Positions 1 through 7,734 of a DNA stretch of 31,700 nucleotides are shown one piece after another. This DNA comes from Clostridia bacterium (GTDB lineage: Bacteria; Bacillota; Clostridia; TANB77; CAG-508): assembly GCA_900754285.1 (NCBI GenBank), contig CAAECB010000048.1, positions 1-31,700 on the forward strand, given 5' to 3'. Under the pieces are notes generated by a model, which did not search any database, was not told where the DNA came from, and was given only the letters and a program-made list of their open reading frames with translations. Position numbers and translations under genes: made by a program. How positions within the stretch are numbered: the stretch's first letter is position 1; the number at the start of each line of letters is the position of its first letter.

Positions 1-83
1 ATATTCAATACCGCCTTTAGGTGGTGAGCAAGTAAATCCCCTTCTAGGGGAAGAACAAACCACCCGTTTACGGGTGGTTATGA
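1..83 (+). mobile_element. Three stacked hairpins; possible right end of an IS200/IS605 (TnpB/omega-RNA) element, or a terminator of the dac gene
   Basis: Three short stem-loops follow each other: ccgcc-ttta-ggtgg near 11-24, cccctt-ct-agggg near 38-50, and a perfect AACCACCCG / CGGGTGGTT stem near 58-79. Stacked GC-rich hairpins ending just before a short TTATGATTAC-like sequence resemble the 3' end of tnpB elements, where the omega RNA and right end overlap. This rests on my memory of the family, because no transposase gene is in the window. Read on the minus strand, the third hairpin is followed by TTTGTTCTT, so it could simply terminate the carboxypeptidase gene that ends at 84. Confidence 0.4.
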
Positions 84-1278
84 TTACATTTTAATTGTTA
101 TGTATTTATATTTTTTTATAAATTCATTTAAATAGTTAAAGAGATTTTTTTTATTTATTGCATTTATAACTCTTATATTAGTTTGCAAAAGAATTGTATC
201 ATCAATTTTACAAGTAATTGCTCCTATTTCTGAATTAATATTTATAGGTGCTACTAAATTAGTATTACATTTAATATTTATTGATATTTTTTGAAGTTTT
301 TCTTTGTTTATTGGAATGGTTGAATAAATTGGTTTTTGCATTTCTAAATTTATATTATTAGTTGTACCTTTTTCAATATTAAATAAGTTTGAGTTTTTTT
401 CTTTCCACTTTATAAACTCTTTTTTCATTATTTCTTCAATATTTGTGAGTTCATAATTTTTAAATGTGTATTCTATTAATTTTATACTATCACGTGTTCT
501 GAAGCTTTTGGTATCTGCACCTAGTACTACACAAATTATATCTAAATTATTTCTTTTACAACAGCTTACTAGACATCTATTTGCTCCATTTGTAAAACCA
601 GTTTTTATTCCATATACTCCGTTAATATTTCCAAGTAATTCATTTGTATTTCGAATGGTTTTGGGATAACCATTTATTGTCACTGTGAATTCTATTGTAT
701 TTACAATTTGGGCAAATGTTTTATTTTTCATTGCATAATTTGAGAGTAAAGCTAACTCATATGCTGTTGTATAATGATTGTCATTGTCTAGACCATGTGG
801 TGTTTCAAAGTGTGTATTTTTTAGTCCGGAGTTCGTTTGCTTTTTGGTTCATTAATGTTGCAAATCCTTCAATACTGTTTCCACAATATTCGGCTAGTGC
901 AATTGCACAGTCATTTCCTGATTTTAACATTAGTCCATATAGTAAATCTTTTATTGTGATTTTGTCTCCAAGTTTTAAACCTAACCTTGATCCTCCTACA
1001 TTTGCTGCTTGTCTTGAAATTTCTATTGTTTCTTTTAAATTGCAATTTTCTAGTATAATAGTTGCTGTCATTATTTTTGTAGTTGATGCCATTTTTCTTT
1101 TTTGATGTTCATTGTTTCCTAATAATATTGTATTACTGTTTCTGTCTATTACTACATATGCTCGTGAATTGATTTTTTCTTCTGCTGTTATATTTTTTCC
1201 ATATACTGTTATTGGAAAGAATATTTGCATTATTAAAATTGTTACAATTGTTGTTTTTAAGCGTGATTTTTTTATCAT
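84..1278 (-). pseudogene. dacF: D-alanyl-D-alanine carboxypeptidase (peptidase S11, DacF type), split by a one-base frameshift
   Basis: The product would be a secreted penicillin-binding protein that trims the terminal D-Ala from peptidoglycan stem peptides. The 5' piece (to about 805) has a signal peptide, the SxxK motif as STTK and the SxN motif as SGN. It then reads ...NELRTKKYTL-stop. Removing one G from the pair at 828-829 restores NELGLKNTHFETPHGLD and joins it to the 3' piece, which carries the KTG motif (GIKTGFTNG) and the C-terminal beta domain. The joined protein is about 397 aa, normal for the family. The first ATG (1284) touches the AGAGG site, whereas the ATG at 1278 sits 7 nt from it and is the better start. 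As written, the two parts cannot form one enzyme, so this is a pseudogene, a sequencing or assembly error, or (less likely) a +1 recoding site at the rare CGG codon. Each piece may be called separately (805-1284 and 84-731). Confidence 0.88.
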
Positions 1279-1335
1279 ATTCATACCTCTGTTTAATTAT
1301 ATTGGCTTTTTAGTATTTTATTCGTAAAAAATATA

Positions 1336-1365
1336 TAAGAAATAATATACATATATTATTTCTTA
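1336..1365. promoter_or_regulatory. Perfect 14-bp inverted repeat between divergent dac and adhesin genes
   Basis: TAAGAAATAATATA at 1336-1349 is repeated inverted at 1352-1365 with only a two-base CA spacer. It lies between two divergent genes, where a terminator is unlikely, and about 40 bp upstream of the adhesin promoter. A binding site for a dimeric regulator is the natural reading, but AT-rich sequence makes chance palindromes more likely than usual. Confidence 0.4.
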
Positions 1366-1403
1366 ATTATGTATAAAAGCTGTATAAAAATTTCGATAAA
1401 ACC

Positions 1404-1432
1404 TTGATTTTGACGACAAAATGTACTATAAT
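1404..1432 (+). promoter_or_regulatory. Sigma-A-type promoter of the surface protein gene
   Basis: The -35 box TTGATT (1404-1409) and the perfect -10 box TATAAT (1427-1432) are separated by 17 bp. The start of transcription would fall near 1439, leaving a leader of about 90 nt before the ATG at 1531, which has an AAAGGAG ribosome binding site. Confidence 0.65.
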
Positions 1433-1530
1433 TATATTGTGTGGAAAAAGGTTTTTTAATAAATGTATTTAAAAAACTTATTTAGACGTTAATTTTATAC
1501 TAAAATATAAATTATAAAAGGAGATTAAAT

Positions 1531-4500
1531 ATGAAAAGTAGAAAATTAAGATTAACTATTTTATTATTTGCAATTAGTTTATTTGCAATTTTATTTATAC
1601 CACATTCTGTAGAAGCATCTACACCGTTAAATCCAAATTGGTATATTGGAATTAATGAATATAGAAGTAACACAACACCAGAAAATATGGGGTATTCTAT
1701 AAAAAAACCAAATAACCATTTAACAATAGACCAAGGATATAAAATTTGGGAAATAGTTAAATATAATAGTAATAATGAAAGTGATACAAATTATAGTACA
1801 GCTCTTACATTATATTGTGTTAAAGCAGGTGTAGGTTTTAGAGAACTAAGTACAGATACATCAACAGGAACAAGTAAACCAGCTATTAAAAGAGCAACAT
1901 ACACAACTTCATATAATTTAGTAAAAGATAAAGCTGAATTGTTAAGCTTAAAAGATAGAAATAGCACATTATATAGTTTAGTAAGTACAGATAATTATTA
2001 TGGAATTTTAGCACTTGCTGATTTGATGTATATTCCAGAAGAATCAACAGCACAAGAAAAAACAGATTTAATAAATGCAGCATTAAAAGCTAATAATGTT
2101 AATCCATTAAATTATAATACAGCTTTAACAGATGAAGATGTTGATGCAGTTCAACAAGCAGCATTATGGTATTTTACAAATTATGATGGAGGAGATTCTT
2201 ATACAAACGTATTTAATCAATTAGGTAAAAAGACATGGCTATTCTATAAAACTACATCAATGAGTGAATATACAAGTTTGCAAGATTATAACCCAATAGT
2301 TAATGGAAATAAATCAGAAGCAGGATTGGATAGAGATGAACAAGCATGTTATTTATATGATTATTTAATAAATACAGCAAAAGCTAATATATCAAAATAT
2401 AAAGATGGAACTATAACTTCAAAAAGTAAAATTACATTATATACAGATCCAAATGTAGAAGATCATCAACCAATAATTTCAATTGAGAAAGAAAAACCAT
2501 TTGACTTAGCTTTAAGAAAATACATTACAAAAGTAACAACTAAAGGAGGAGCTACAACAGATTTATCAAGTTCAACATCAACAACAAGGGTTCCTTCAAT
2601 AAATACTTCTACAATTGATACTGAATTTACAGCAACATATAAACATAGAAAAGATCCTGTAACAGTAAAAACAGGAGATGTAGTTACATATAATATTTCA
2701 GTTTATAATGAAGGAAGTAAAGCTGGTAGGGCTACAAAAATTGTTGACCAATTACCAACAGGTTTAGTTTTTACTAGTTTGTCAGATAGTGCTAAAAATA
2801 TTTATGATGCTACATGGGATGCTACTACAAATTCAGTAACATTTACAAGAAAGTCAAGTAATACAGACAATTTAGCAGCATATACAAATGGAAATCTAAA
2901 ATCAGAAACAATTGAATTTACATGTACAGTTACTAAAAAAGCAAGTAATACAAACAAAGAAATTTTGACAAATGTTGCATGGATTTCAGAAGAATATAAC
3001 TCAGTGGATAATCTTACAATAACAAAAACTGTTGGTGATGATAGAGATTCAGAGCCAGATACAAAACCAAGTGTAAATAAAGATAATATGTCAGATTATA
3101 AAGGAAATACATCTAATAAAAATGAATTAGGAGATTCAAATTATTTTTATAAAGGTGAACAAGATGATGATGATTTTGAAAAATTAGTTTTACAACCAAA
3201 TGAATTTGACTTGAAACTAATCAAACGTATTTCAGAAGTTAATAATGTAAAAGTTCCTGAAAGAATTAAAAGTGTTGATACAAGTAAATTAAATACAGTT
3301 GGTTCAGATGGAAAACTAATTACTACAGCTACATATAAAATGGATAAAAATCCTGTAGCAGTTAAAAAAGGTGATATTATAAAATATGGTATCAGAGTAT
3401 ATAATGAAGGTGCTACAGATGGTTATGCATCAGAAATTTCAGAAGATGTACCAGAAGGGTTAGAATTTGTTTGGTCTGAGAAATTAGAAGATGAATTAGA
3501 TAAAGATACAACTTTATCACAAACAGAAAAAGATGCAATTTTATATAATCAATTAATTTGGACACCAAAAACTATAAACAAAGATACAAATAAAATTGAA
3601 GTAGTTACTACAAATTATTTAGCTAAAGGTGAGGGTGCAGAAAAAGCTGGAACAGGTACTAATTTAATTAAAGCTTTTGATTCAGCTACTCAAACTTTAG
3701 ATTATAAAGATGTATATGTTTACATGAAAGTTGTTTCAGATAATATTGGTGGAACAACTATAAGAAATGAAGCAGCTATTACAAAAGATTCTGATCCAGA
3801 TGGAAATGATATAATTGATAGAGATTCAACACCTGAAGATTGGAAAAAAGAAGATGATGACAAATATTATGATGATGATAAAAAATGGCCATCATATAAA
3901 GAAGATGATGAAGATTATGACAATGTAATTTTACAAAACTTTGACTTAGCTTTAAGAAAATTCATAATAGCAGTAAGTCCAGATGTAGAAATTTCAGGTA
4001 GTGAATATTTAAAAGATTCAAATGGAAATTACACAAGAGCACCACAAGTTGATACATCAAAATTAAATACTGTAGGAAAAGATGGAAAACTAATTACAAC
4101 AGCTACATATAATCATCCAAAAACTCCAGTAGAAGTAAGTAGTAGTGATATTGTAGTATATATGTTAAGAGTATATAATGAAGGAGAAATTGATGGTTAT
4201 GCAACAGAAATAAAAGATCATTTACCTCCAACATTAGAGTTTGTAAATAGTGAATTTAATACAAAATATAATTGGAAAGTTTCAGAAGATGGAAGAACAG
4301 TATCAACAGATTATCTAAAAGATAGTAAAGTTGAAAAATATAGAAAAGATGCAAATGGAAAAATTGTTTTGAATTATGTAGAAGTTCCAATTATGTGTAA
4401 AGTTAAAAATACAGTAAATGCAGATGAGATAATAACAAATATAGCAGATATTACAAAATTTACAGATGGAGATAAAAATACAATAAAAGATAGGGATTCA

Positions 4501-6567
4501 GAAGAAGATAATGTAAATCTTCCTGAAGATAGCAAATTACCATCATATAAAGATGATGAAAAAGGTAATTATGTACCAGGACAACAAGATGATGATGATT
4601 TTGAAAAAGTAAAAGTAAAACCTTTTGATTTAGCTTTAAGAAAATTTATAATAGCTGTAAGCTCAGATACAGAGATTTCAGATAGTGAATATTTAAAAGA
4701 TTCAAAAGGAAATTATACAAGAGTTCCACAAGTTGATACTTCAAAATTAAATACAACAGGAACAGATGGAAAATTAATTACAACAGCTACATATAATCAT
4801 CCAAAAACTCCAGTAGAAGTAAATAAAAATGATGTTGTTGTATATATGTTAAGAGTGTATAATGAAGGTGAAGTTGATGGGTATGCAACAGAAATTAAAG
4901 ATCATTTACCTCCAACACTAGAATTTGTAGATGGAGAATTTAATACAAAATATAATTGGAAAGTTTCAGAGGATGGAAGAACAGTATCAACAGATTATTT
5001 AAAAGAGAGTAAAGTTGAAAAATATAAAAAAGATGCAAATGGAAAAATTGTTTTAAATTATGTTGAAGTTCCAATTATGTGTAAATTAAAAGATACTGCA
5101 AAAGTTAATGAAGTTATAACAAATATAGCAGATATTACAAAATTTACAGATGGAAATAAAAATACAATAAAAGATAGAGATTCAGAAGAAGATAATGTAA
5201 ATCTTCCTGAAGATAGTCAATTACCATCATATAAAGATGATGAAACAGGTGATTATGTACCAGGACAACAAGATGATGATGATTTTGAAAAAGTAGTTAT
5301 AAAACCTTTTGATTTAGCTTTAAGAAAATTTATAACAAAAGTTAATAATACAGGTGTAACTACTCGTATACCACAAGTTAAATATGATGCTGAAAATAAC
5401 AAAATAACATATGAACATACAAAAGATCCAGTTGATGTTGTAACAAGTGATGTAGTTACATATACAATTAGAGTATTTAATGAAGGTATGAAAGATGGTT
5501 ATGCAGCAGAAGTTTCTGATGATATGCCAGCTGGTCTAGAATTTTTACCAGATAATGAAACAAATAAAGAATACAGATGGGTAATGTATGATAAAGATGG
5601 AAATACAACAGATGATGTTTCAAAAGCTGTAAAAATTAGAACAGATTATTTATCAAAAGAACAAGGTGAAGCTAAAATGAAAGAAGATTCATCTTTGAAA
5701 GAAAATCCATATTTGTTAAAGGCTTTTGATGGAAGTAAAGAAATATCAGATGAAAATCCAGATTACTTAGATGTTAAAGTTGCATTTAAAGTTGTAGAGC
5801 CAAATACTTCTGATAAAATAATTGTAAACTCTGCACAAATTTCAAAAGATACTGATAAAGATGGTAAAGATATTGATGATATAGATTCAATACCTGATGA
5901 ATGGAATGATGGCGAAGATGATCAAGATAGAGAATATATTAAATTAAATTATTTTGATTTGGCTTTAAGAAAATGGGTAACTCAAGCTATTGTAATAGAA
6001 AATGGAAAAGAGACTGTTACTCAAACAGGTCATACACCAGAACAAGATCCTGAACCAATTGTAAAAGTTGAGTTAAATCGTAAAAAATTAAACAAAGTTA
6101 CAGTTAAATTTAGATATTCTATTAGAGTAACTAATGAAGGTGATATTGCTGGTTATGCAAAAGAAGTTAAAGATTATGTTCCAGCAGGTCTAAAATTTGT
6201 TGCAGCTGATAACCCAGGTTGGACAGATTTAGGTAATAATGTAATTACAACAAATCTATTAGCTGATAAATTGTTACAACCAGGTGAGAGTGCAGATGTT
6301 CAAGTTTTATTGACTTGGATTAATGGACAAAATAATATGGGATTAAAAACAAATGTTGCGGAAATTTCTAAAGATTATAATGATAGGGGTGTTCCTGATA
6401 GAGATTCAACACCAGATAATAAAAAAGAGGGTGAAGATGATATTGATGATGCACCAGTTATGCTATCAGTTTCTACAGGTAAAGTTAAAACATATTTTGC
6501 TCTTGGATTTACAGTTTTAGTAATGTTAGCAGGTGGAATTGTTTTAATTAAGAAATTTGTTTTATAA
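1531..6567 (+). CDS. Giant cell-surface protein: thioester-type N-terminal domain, six FDLALRK/DUF11-like modules, C-terminal anchor
   Basis: This 1678-residue protein is probably a surface adhesin. A signal peptide (about 1-29, ending VEAS) precedes a domain with Cys96 in LYCVKAG and Gln209 in QQAALW. That is the Cys...QxAxW pattern of thioester domains, which in Gram-positive adhesins form an internal Cys-Gln thioester able to bond to host surfaces. Six related modules then begin with FDLALRK-like strands at residues 324, 559, 804, 1032, 1260 and 1475. Each holds a [YFT]NEG motif and a late NxAxI strand, resembling TIGR01451/DUF11-type repeats. Modules are joined by very acidic linkers (DDDDFEK). 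Modules 3 and 4 are both exactly 228 aa and nearly identical. The tail LSVSTG, a hydrophobic helix and KKFVL resemble a sortase signal without a canonical LPxTG. The adhesin role and covalent chemistry are inferred. It has its own promoter and terminator. Confidence 0.8.
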   Translation: MKSRKLRLTILLFAISLFAILFIPHSVEASTPLNPNWYIGINEYRSNTTPENMGYSIKKPNNHLTIDQGYKIWEIVKYNSNNESDTNYSTALTLYCVKAGVGFRELSTDTSTGTSKPAIKRATYTTSYNLVKDKAELLSLKDRNSTLYSLVSTDNYYGILALADLMYIPEESTAQEKTDLINAALKANNVNPLNYNTALTDEDVDAVQQAALWYFTNYDGGDSYTNVFNQLGKKTWLFYKTTSMSEYTSLQDYNPIVNGNKSEAGLDRDEQACYLYDYLINTAKANISKYKDGTITSKSKITLYTDPNVEDHQPIISIEKEKPFDLALRKYITKVTTKGGATTDLSSSTSTTRVPSINTSTIDTEFTATYKHRKDPVTVKTGDVVTYNISVYNEGSKAGRATKIVDQLPTGLVFTSLSDSAKNIYDATWDATTNSVTFTRKSSNTDNLAAYTNGNLKSETIEFTCTVTKKASNTNKEILTNVAWISEEYNSVDNLTITKTVGDDRDSEPDTKPSVNKDNMSDYKGNTSNKNELGDSNYFYKGEQDDDDFEKLVLQPNEFDLKLIKRISEVNNVKVPERIKSVDTSKLNTVGSDGKLITTATYKMDKNPVAVKKGDIIKYGIRVYNEGATDGYASEISEDVPEGLEFVWSEKLEDELDKDTTLSQTEKDAILYNQLIWTPKTINKDTNKIEVVTTNYLAKGEGAEKAGTGTNLIKAFDSATQTLDYKDVYVYMKVVSDNIGGTTIRNEAAITKDSDPDGNDIIDRDSTPEDWKKEDDDKYYDDDKKWPSYKEDDEDYDNVILQNFDLALRKFIIAVSPDVEISGSEYLKDSNGNYTRAPQVDTSKLNTVGKDGKLITTATYNHPKTPVEVSSSDIVVYMLRVYNEGEIDGYATEIKDHLPPTLEFVNSEFNTKYNWKVSEDGRTVSTDYLKDSKVEKYRKDANGKIVLNYVEVPIMCKVKNTVNADEIITNIADITKFTDGDKNTIKDRDSEEDNVNLPEDSKLPSYKDDEKGNYVPGQQDDDDFEKVKVKPFDLALRKFIIAVSSDTEISDSEYLKDSKGNYTRVPQVDTSKLNTTGTDGKLITTATYNHPKTPVEVNKNDVVVYMLRVYNEGEVDGYATEIKDHLPPTLEFVDGEFNTKYNWKVSEDGRTVSTDYLKESKVEKYKKDANGKIVLNYVEVPIMCKLKDTAKVNEVITNIADITKFTDGNKNTIKDRDSEEDNVNLPEDSQLPSYKDDETGDYVPGQQDDDDFEKVVIKPFDLALRKFITKVNNTGVTTRIPQVKYDAENNKITYEHTKDPVDVVTSDVVTYTIRVFNEGMKDGYAAEVSDDMPAGLEFLPDNETNKEYRWVMYDKDGNTTDDVSKAVKIRTDYLSKEQGEAKMKEDSSLKENPYLLKAFDGSKEISDENPDYLDVKVAFKVVEPNTSDKIIVNSAQISKDTDKDGKDIDDIDSIPDEWNDGEDDQDREYIKLNYFDLALRKWVTQAIVIENGKETVTQTGHTPEQDPEPIVKVELNRKKLNKVTVKFRYSIRVTNEGDIAGYAKEVKDYVPAGLKFVAADNPGWTDLGNNVITTNLLADKLLQPGESADVQVLLTWINGQNNMGLKTNVAEISKDYNDRGVPDRDSTPDNKKEGEDDIDDAPVMLSVSTGKVKTYFALGFTVLVMLAGGIVLIKKFVL
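3940..5307 (+). repeat. Two 684-bp tandem module repeats inside the surface protein gene
   Basis: Units 3940-4623 and 4624-5307 are both exactly 684 bp and encode modules 3 and 4 of the surface protein. Long stretches are identical in DNA as well as protein, for example the parts encoding NHPKTPVEV, KDHLPPTLEFV and EVPIMCK. Differences are scattered and mostly silent or conservative. The pattern points to a recent in-frame duplication or to continuing gene conversion. It is a site where copy number could vary between strains and where short-read assemblies may collapse. Confidence 0.9.
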
Positions 6568-6578
6568 TCATATATAAA

Positions 6579-6623
6579 AAAATAAATCATTGAAGTTTTA
6601 AAGCTTCGATGGTTTATTTTTTT
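6579..6623 (+). terminator. Rho-independent terminator after the surface protein gene
   Basis: AAATAAATCATTGAAG pairs across a short loop with CTTCGATGGTTTATTT (with G-U pairs), followed by a run of T. It begins about 12 nt after the stop codon. Confidence 0.75.
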
Positions 6624-6634
6624 AGAAAAAGTTG

Positions 6635-6663
6635 TTTACTTTTAATTCTTGCTATGTTATAAT
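6635..6663 (+). promoter_or_regulatory. Promoter of the Ig-like membrane protein gene
   Basis: TTTACT (6635-6640) lies 17 bp from a perfect TATAAT (6658-6663). It sits directly after the preceding terminator and about 40 bp before the start codon. Confidence 0.5.
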
Positions 6664-6706
6664 TTGATGTGAAGTATAAGAAGTGTAGGAAGGAATGATA
6701 TTCAAT

Positions 6707-7654
6707 ATGAATCAAATTTTAGCTACAAATCCAGAGCCAAAAAAACAAAAAAGTAAAAAAGTTGGAAATGTGAAATCAGGTTCTAAAGATATTGCAAGTG
6801 TTACAAAGTTTTTTGCAATTGGTTTGATTGTATTTGGTGCTTGTGTAATAGGGACTGGTTCATATGCTTTATATAAAGGTGAAGGCAGAAAAACATCAGT
6901 AAATGTGATGTCAAAGCCTGTTATTTCTGTAGAAAATGTTGATGGTGATAATTCTACTATTTCATTAAAAGCTACAAGTGATATTGGAATTAAGACTGTT
7001 GTATATCAATGGAATGATGGCAAAAAAACTACTTTAACTGGTAATGGTGGTAAATATTTAGAGCAAAAAGTTCAAATTCCTTCAGGAAGTAATGTTTTAA
7101 ATATTACTGTTATTGATAATCAAAATCAGGAGAGTACATATTCTAAAAAATATGAGTTAAATAGTAATATCAAACTAGAAGCTGCAGGAAATGGAAAAAT
7201 TAGAATATCTTATGAAGGTGATACAGAAATATCTTATTTAACATATCGTTGGGATGATCAAGATGAAAATAAAATAGATATTAATTCAGATACTATTGAT
7301 CAAACAATAGATACTTTGAATGGAAAACATACATTAACTGTAGTTGTTGTAGATGTAAATAACAGGACAGAAACAAAAGTGCAAGAGACTAATGGTGTTT
7401 CAATTCCAACAATAGATATCAAATTTAATGATGATAAAACTGCGTATGTTATAAATTTAAAAGATGATGTAGAGTTACAAGAGGTTGTTATTACTTTAGA
7501 TGAAGATGATAGTAAAAAATATGGCCAAAAATTGAGTGGTAAAGAATTTCAATTTGAAATTGCTTTGAAAGAAGGCAGTGATAATAAAATGAAAGTTCAA
7601 GTTACAAATTCTGATGACCAAACTTCTGAGAAAGCAGTTATGTTTAAAAAATAA
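6707..7654 (+). CDS. Membrane-anchored protein with three Ig-like extracellular domains, function unknown
   Basis: I do not recognise a named family. A lysine-rich cytoplasmic start is followed by one hydrophobic segment (roughly residues 35-55, KFFAIGLIVFGACVIGTGSYAL). About 260 outside residues then form three similar beta-rich units. The units share a pattern of an early beta strand, YxWDD or YQWNDG, and a late strand such as LNITVIDNQNQ or LTVVVVDVNNR, as in bacterial Ig/cadherin-like folds. The product is probably a type II membrane protein facing the wall. The start is uncertain: an ATG at 6695 abuts the AGGAAGGA site, while the ATG at 6707 lies 12 nt downstream and is preferred. The gene lies between its own promoter and a downstream stem-loop, so it may be monocistronic. 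It could assist display of the large surface protein upstream, but only adjacency suggests that. Confidence 0.65.
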   Translation: MNQILATNPEPKKQKSKKVGNVKSGSKDIASVTKFFAIGLIVFGACVIGTGSYALYKGEGRKTSVNVMSKPVISVENVDGDNSTISLKATSDIGIKTVVYQWNDGKKTTLTGNGGKYLEQKVQIPSGSNVLNITVIDNQNQESTYSKKYELNSNIKLEAAGNGKIRISYEGDTEISYLTYRWDDQDENKIDINSDTIDQTIDTLNGKHTLTVVVVDVNNRTETKVQETNGVSIPTIDIKFNDDKTAYVINLKDDVELQEVVITLDEDDSKKYGQKLSGKEFQFEIALKEGSDNKMKVQVTNSDDQTSEKAVMFKK

Positions 7655-7660
7655 AATTTT

Positions 7661-7709
7661 AAGCAGCATGGGGGATTTTAGAATTTTTCAAAAATTACCT
7701 ATGTTGCTT
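7661..7709 (+). terminator. Long stem-loop between the Ig-like protein and the GGDEF gene
   Basis: AAGCAGCATGGG (7661-7672) pairs with CCTATGTTGCTT (7698-7709), two pairs being G-U. The loop itself contains AATTTTT/AAAAATT. Only a short T tract follows, so it may be a weak terminator or an attenuator in front of the gene at 7735. Confidence 0.5.
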
Positions 7710-7734
7710 TTAGTGGACAAAAGGAGAAATAATT

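Noticed and set aside
695..1105. Plus-strand open frames of 71-136 aa opposite the carboxypeptidase
   Set aside because: They are antisense to a gene with clear catalytic motifs, lack good ribosome binding sites, and are rich in Phe/Leu/Ser runs typical of reversed AT-rich code.
1531..6567. CRISPR-like regular repeats
   Set aside because: The periodic similarity comes from protein modules of 684 bp or more in one open frame, not from short repeats with spacers.
7655..7734. Cyclic di-GMP riboswitch ahead of the GGDEF gene
   Set aside because: The stem-loop there lacks the GEMM core sequences and looks like a plain terminator or attenuator.
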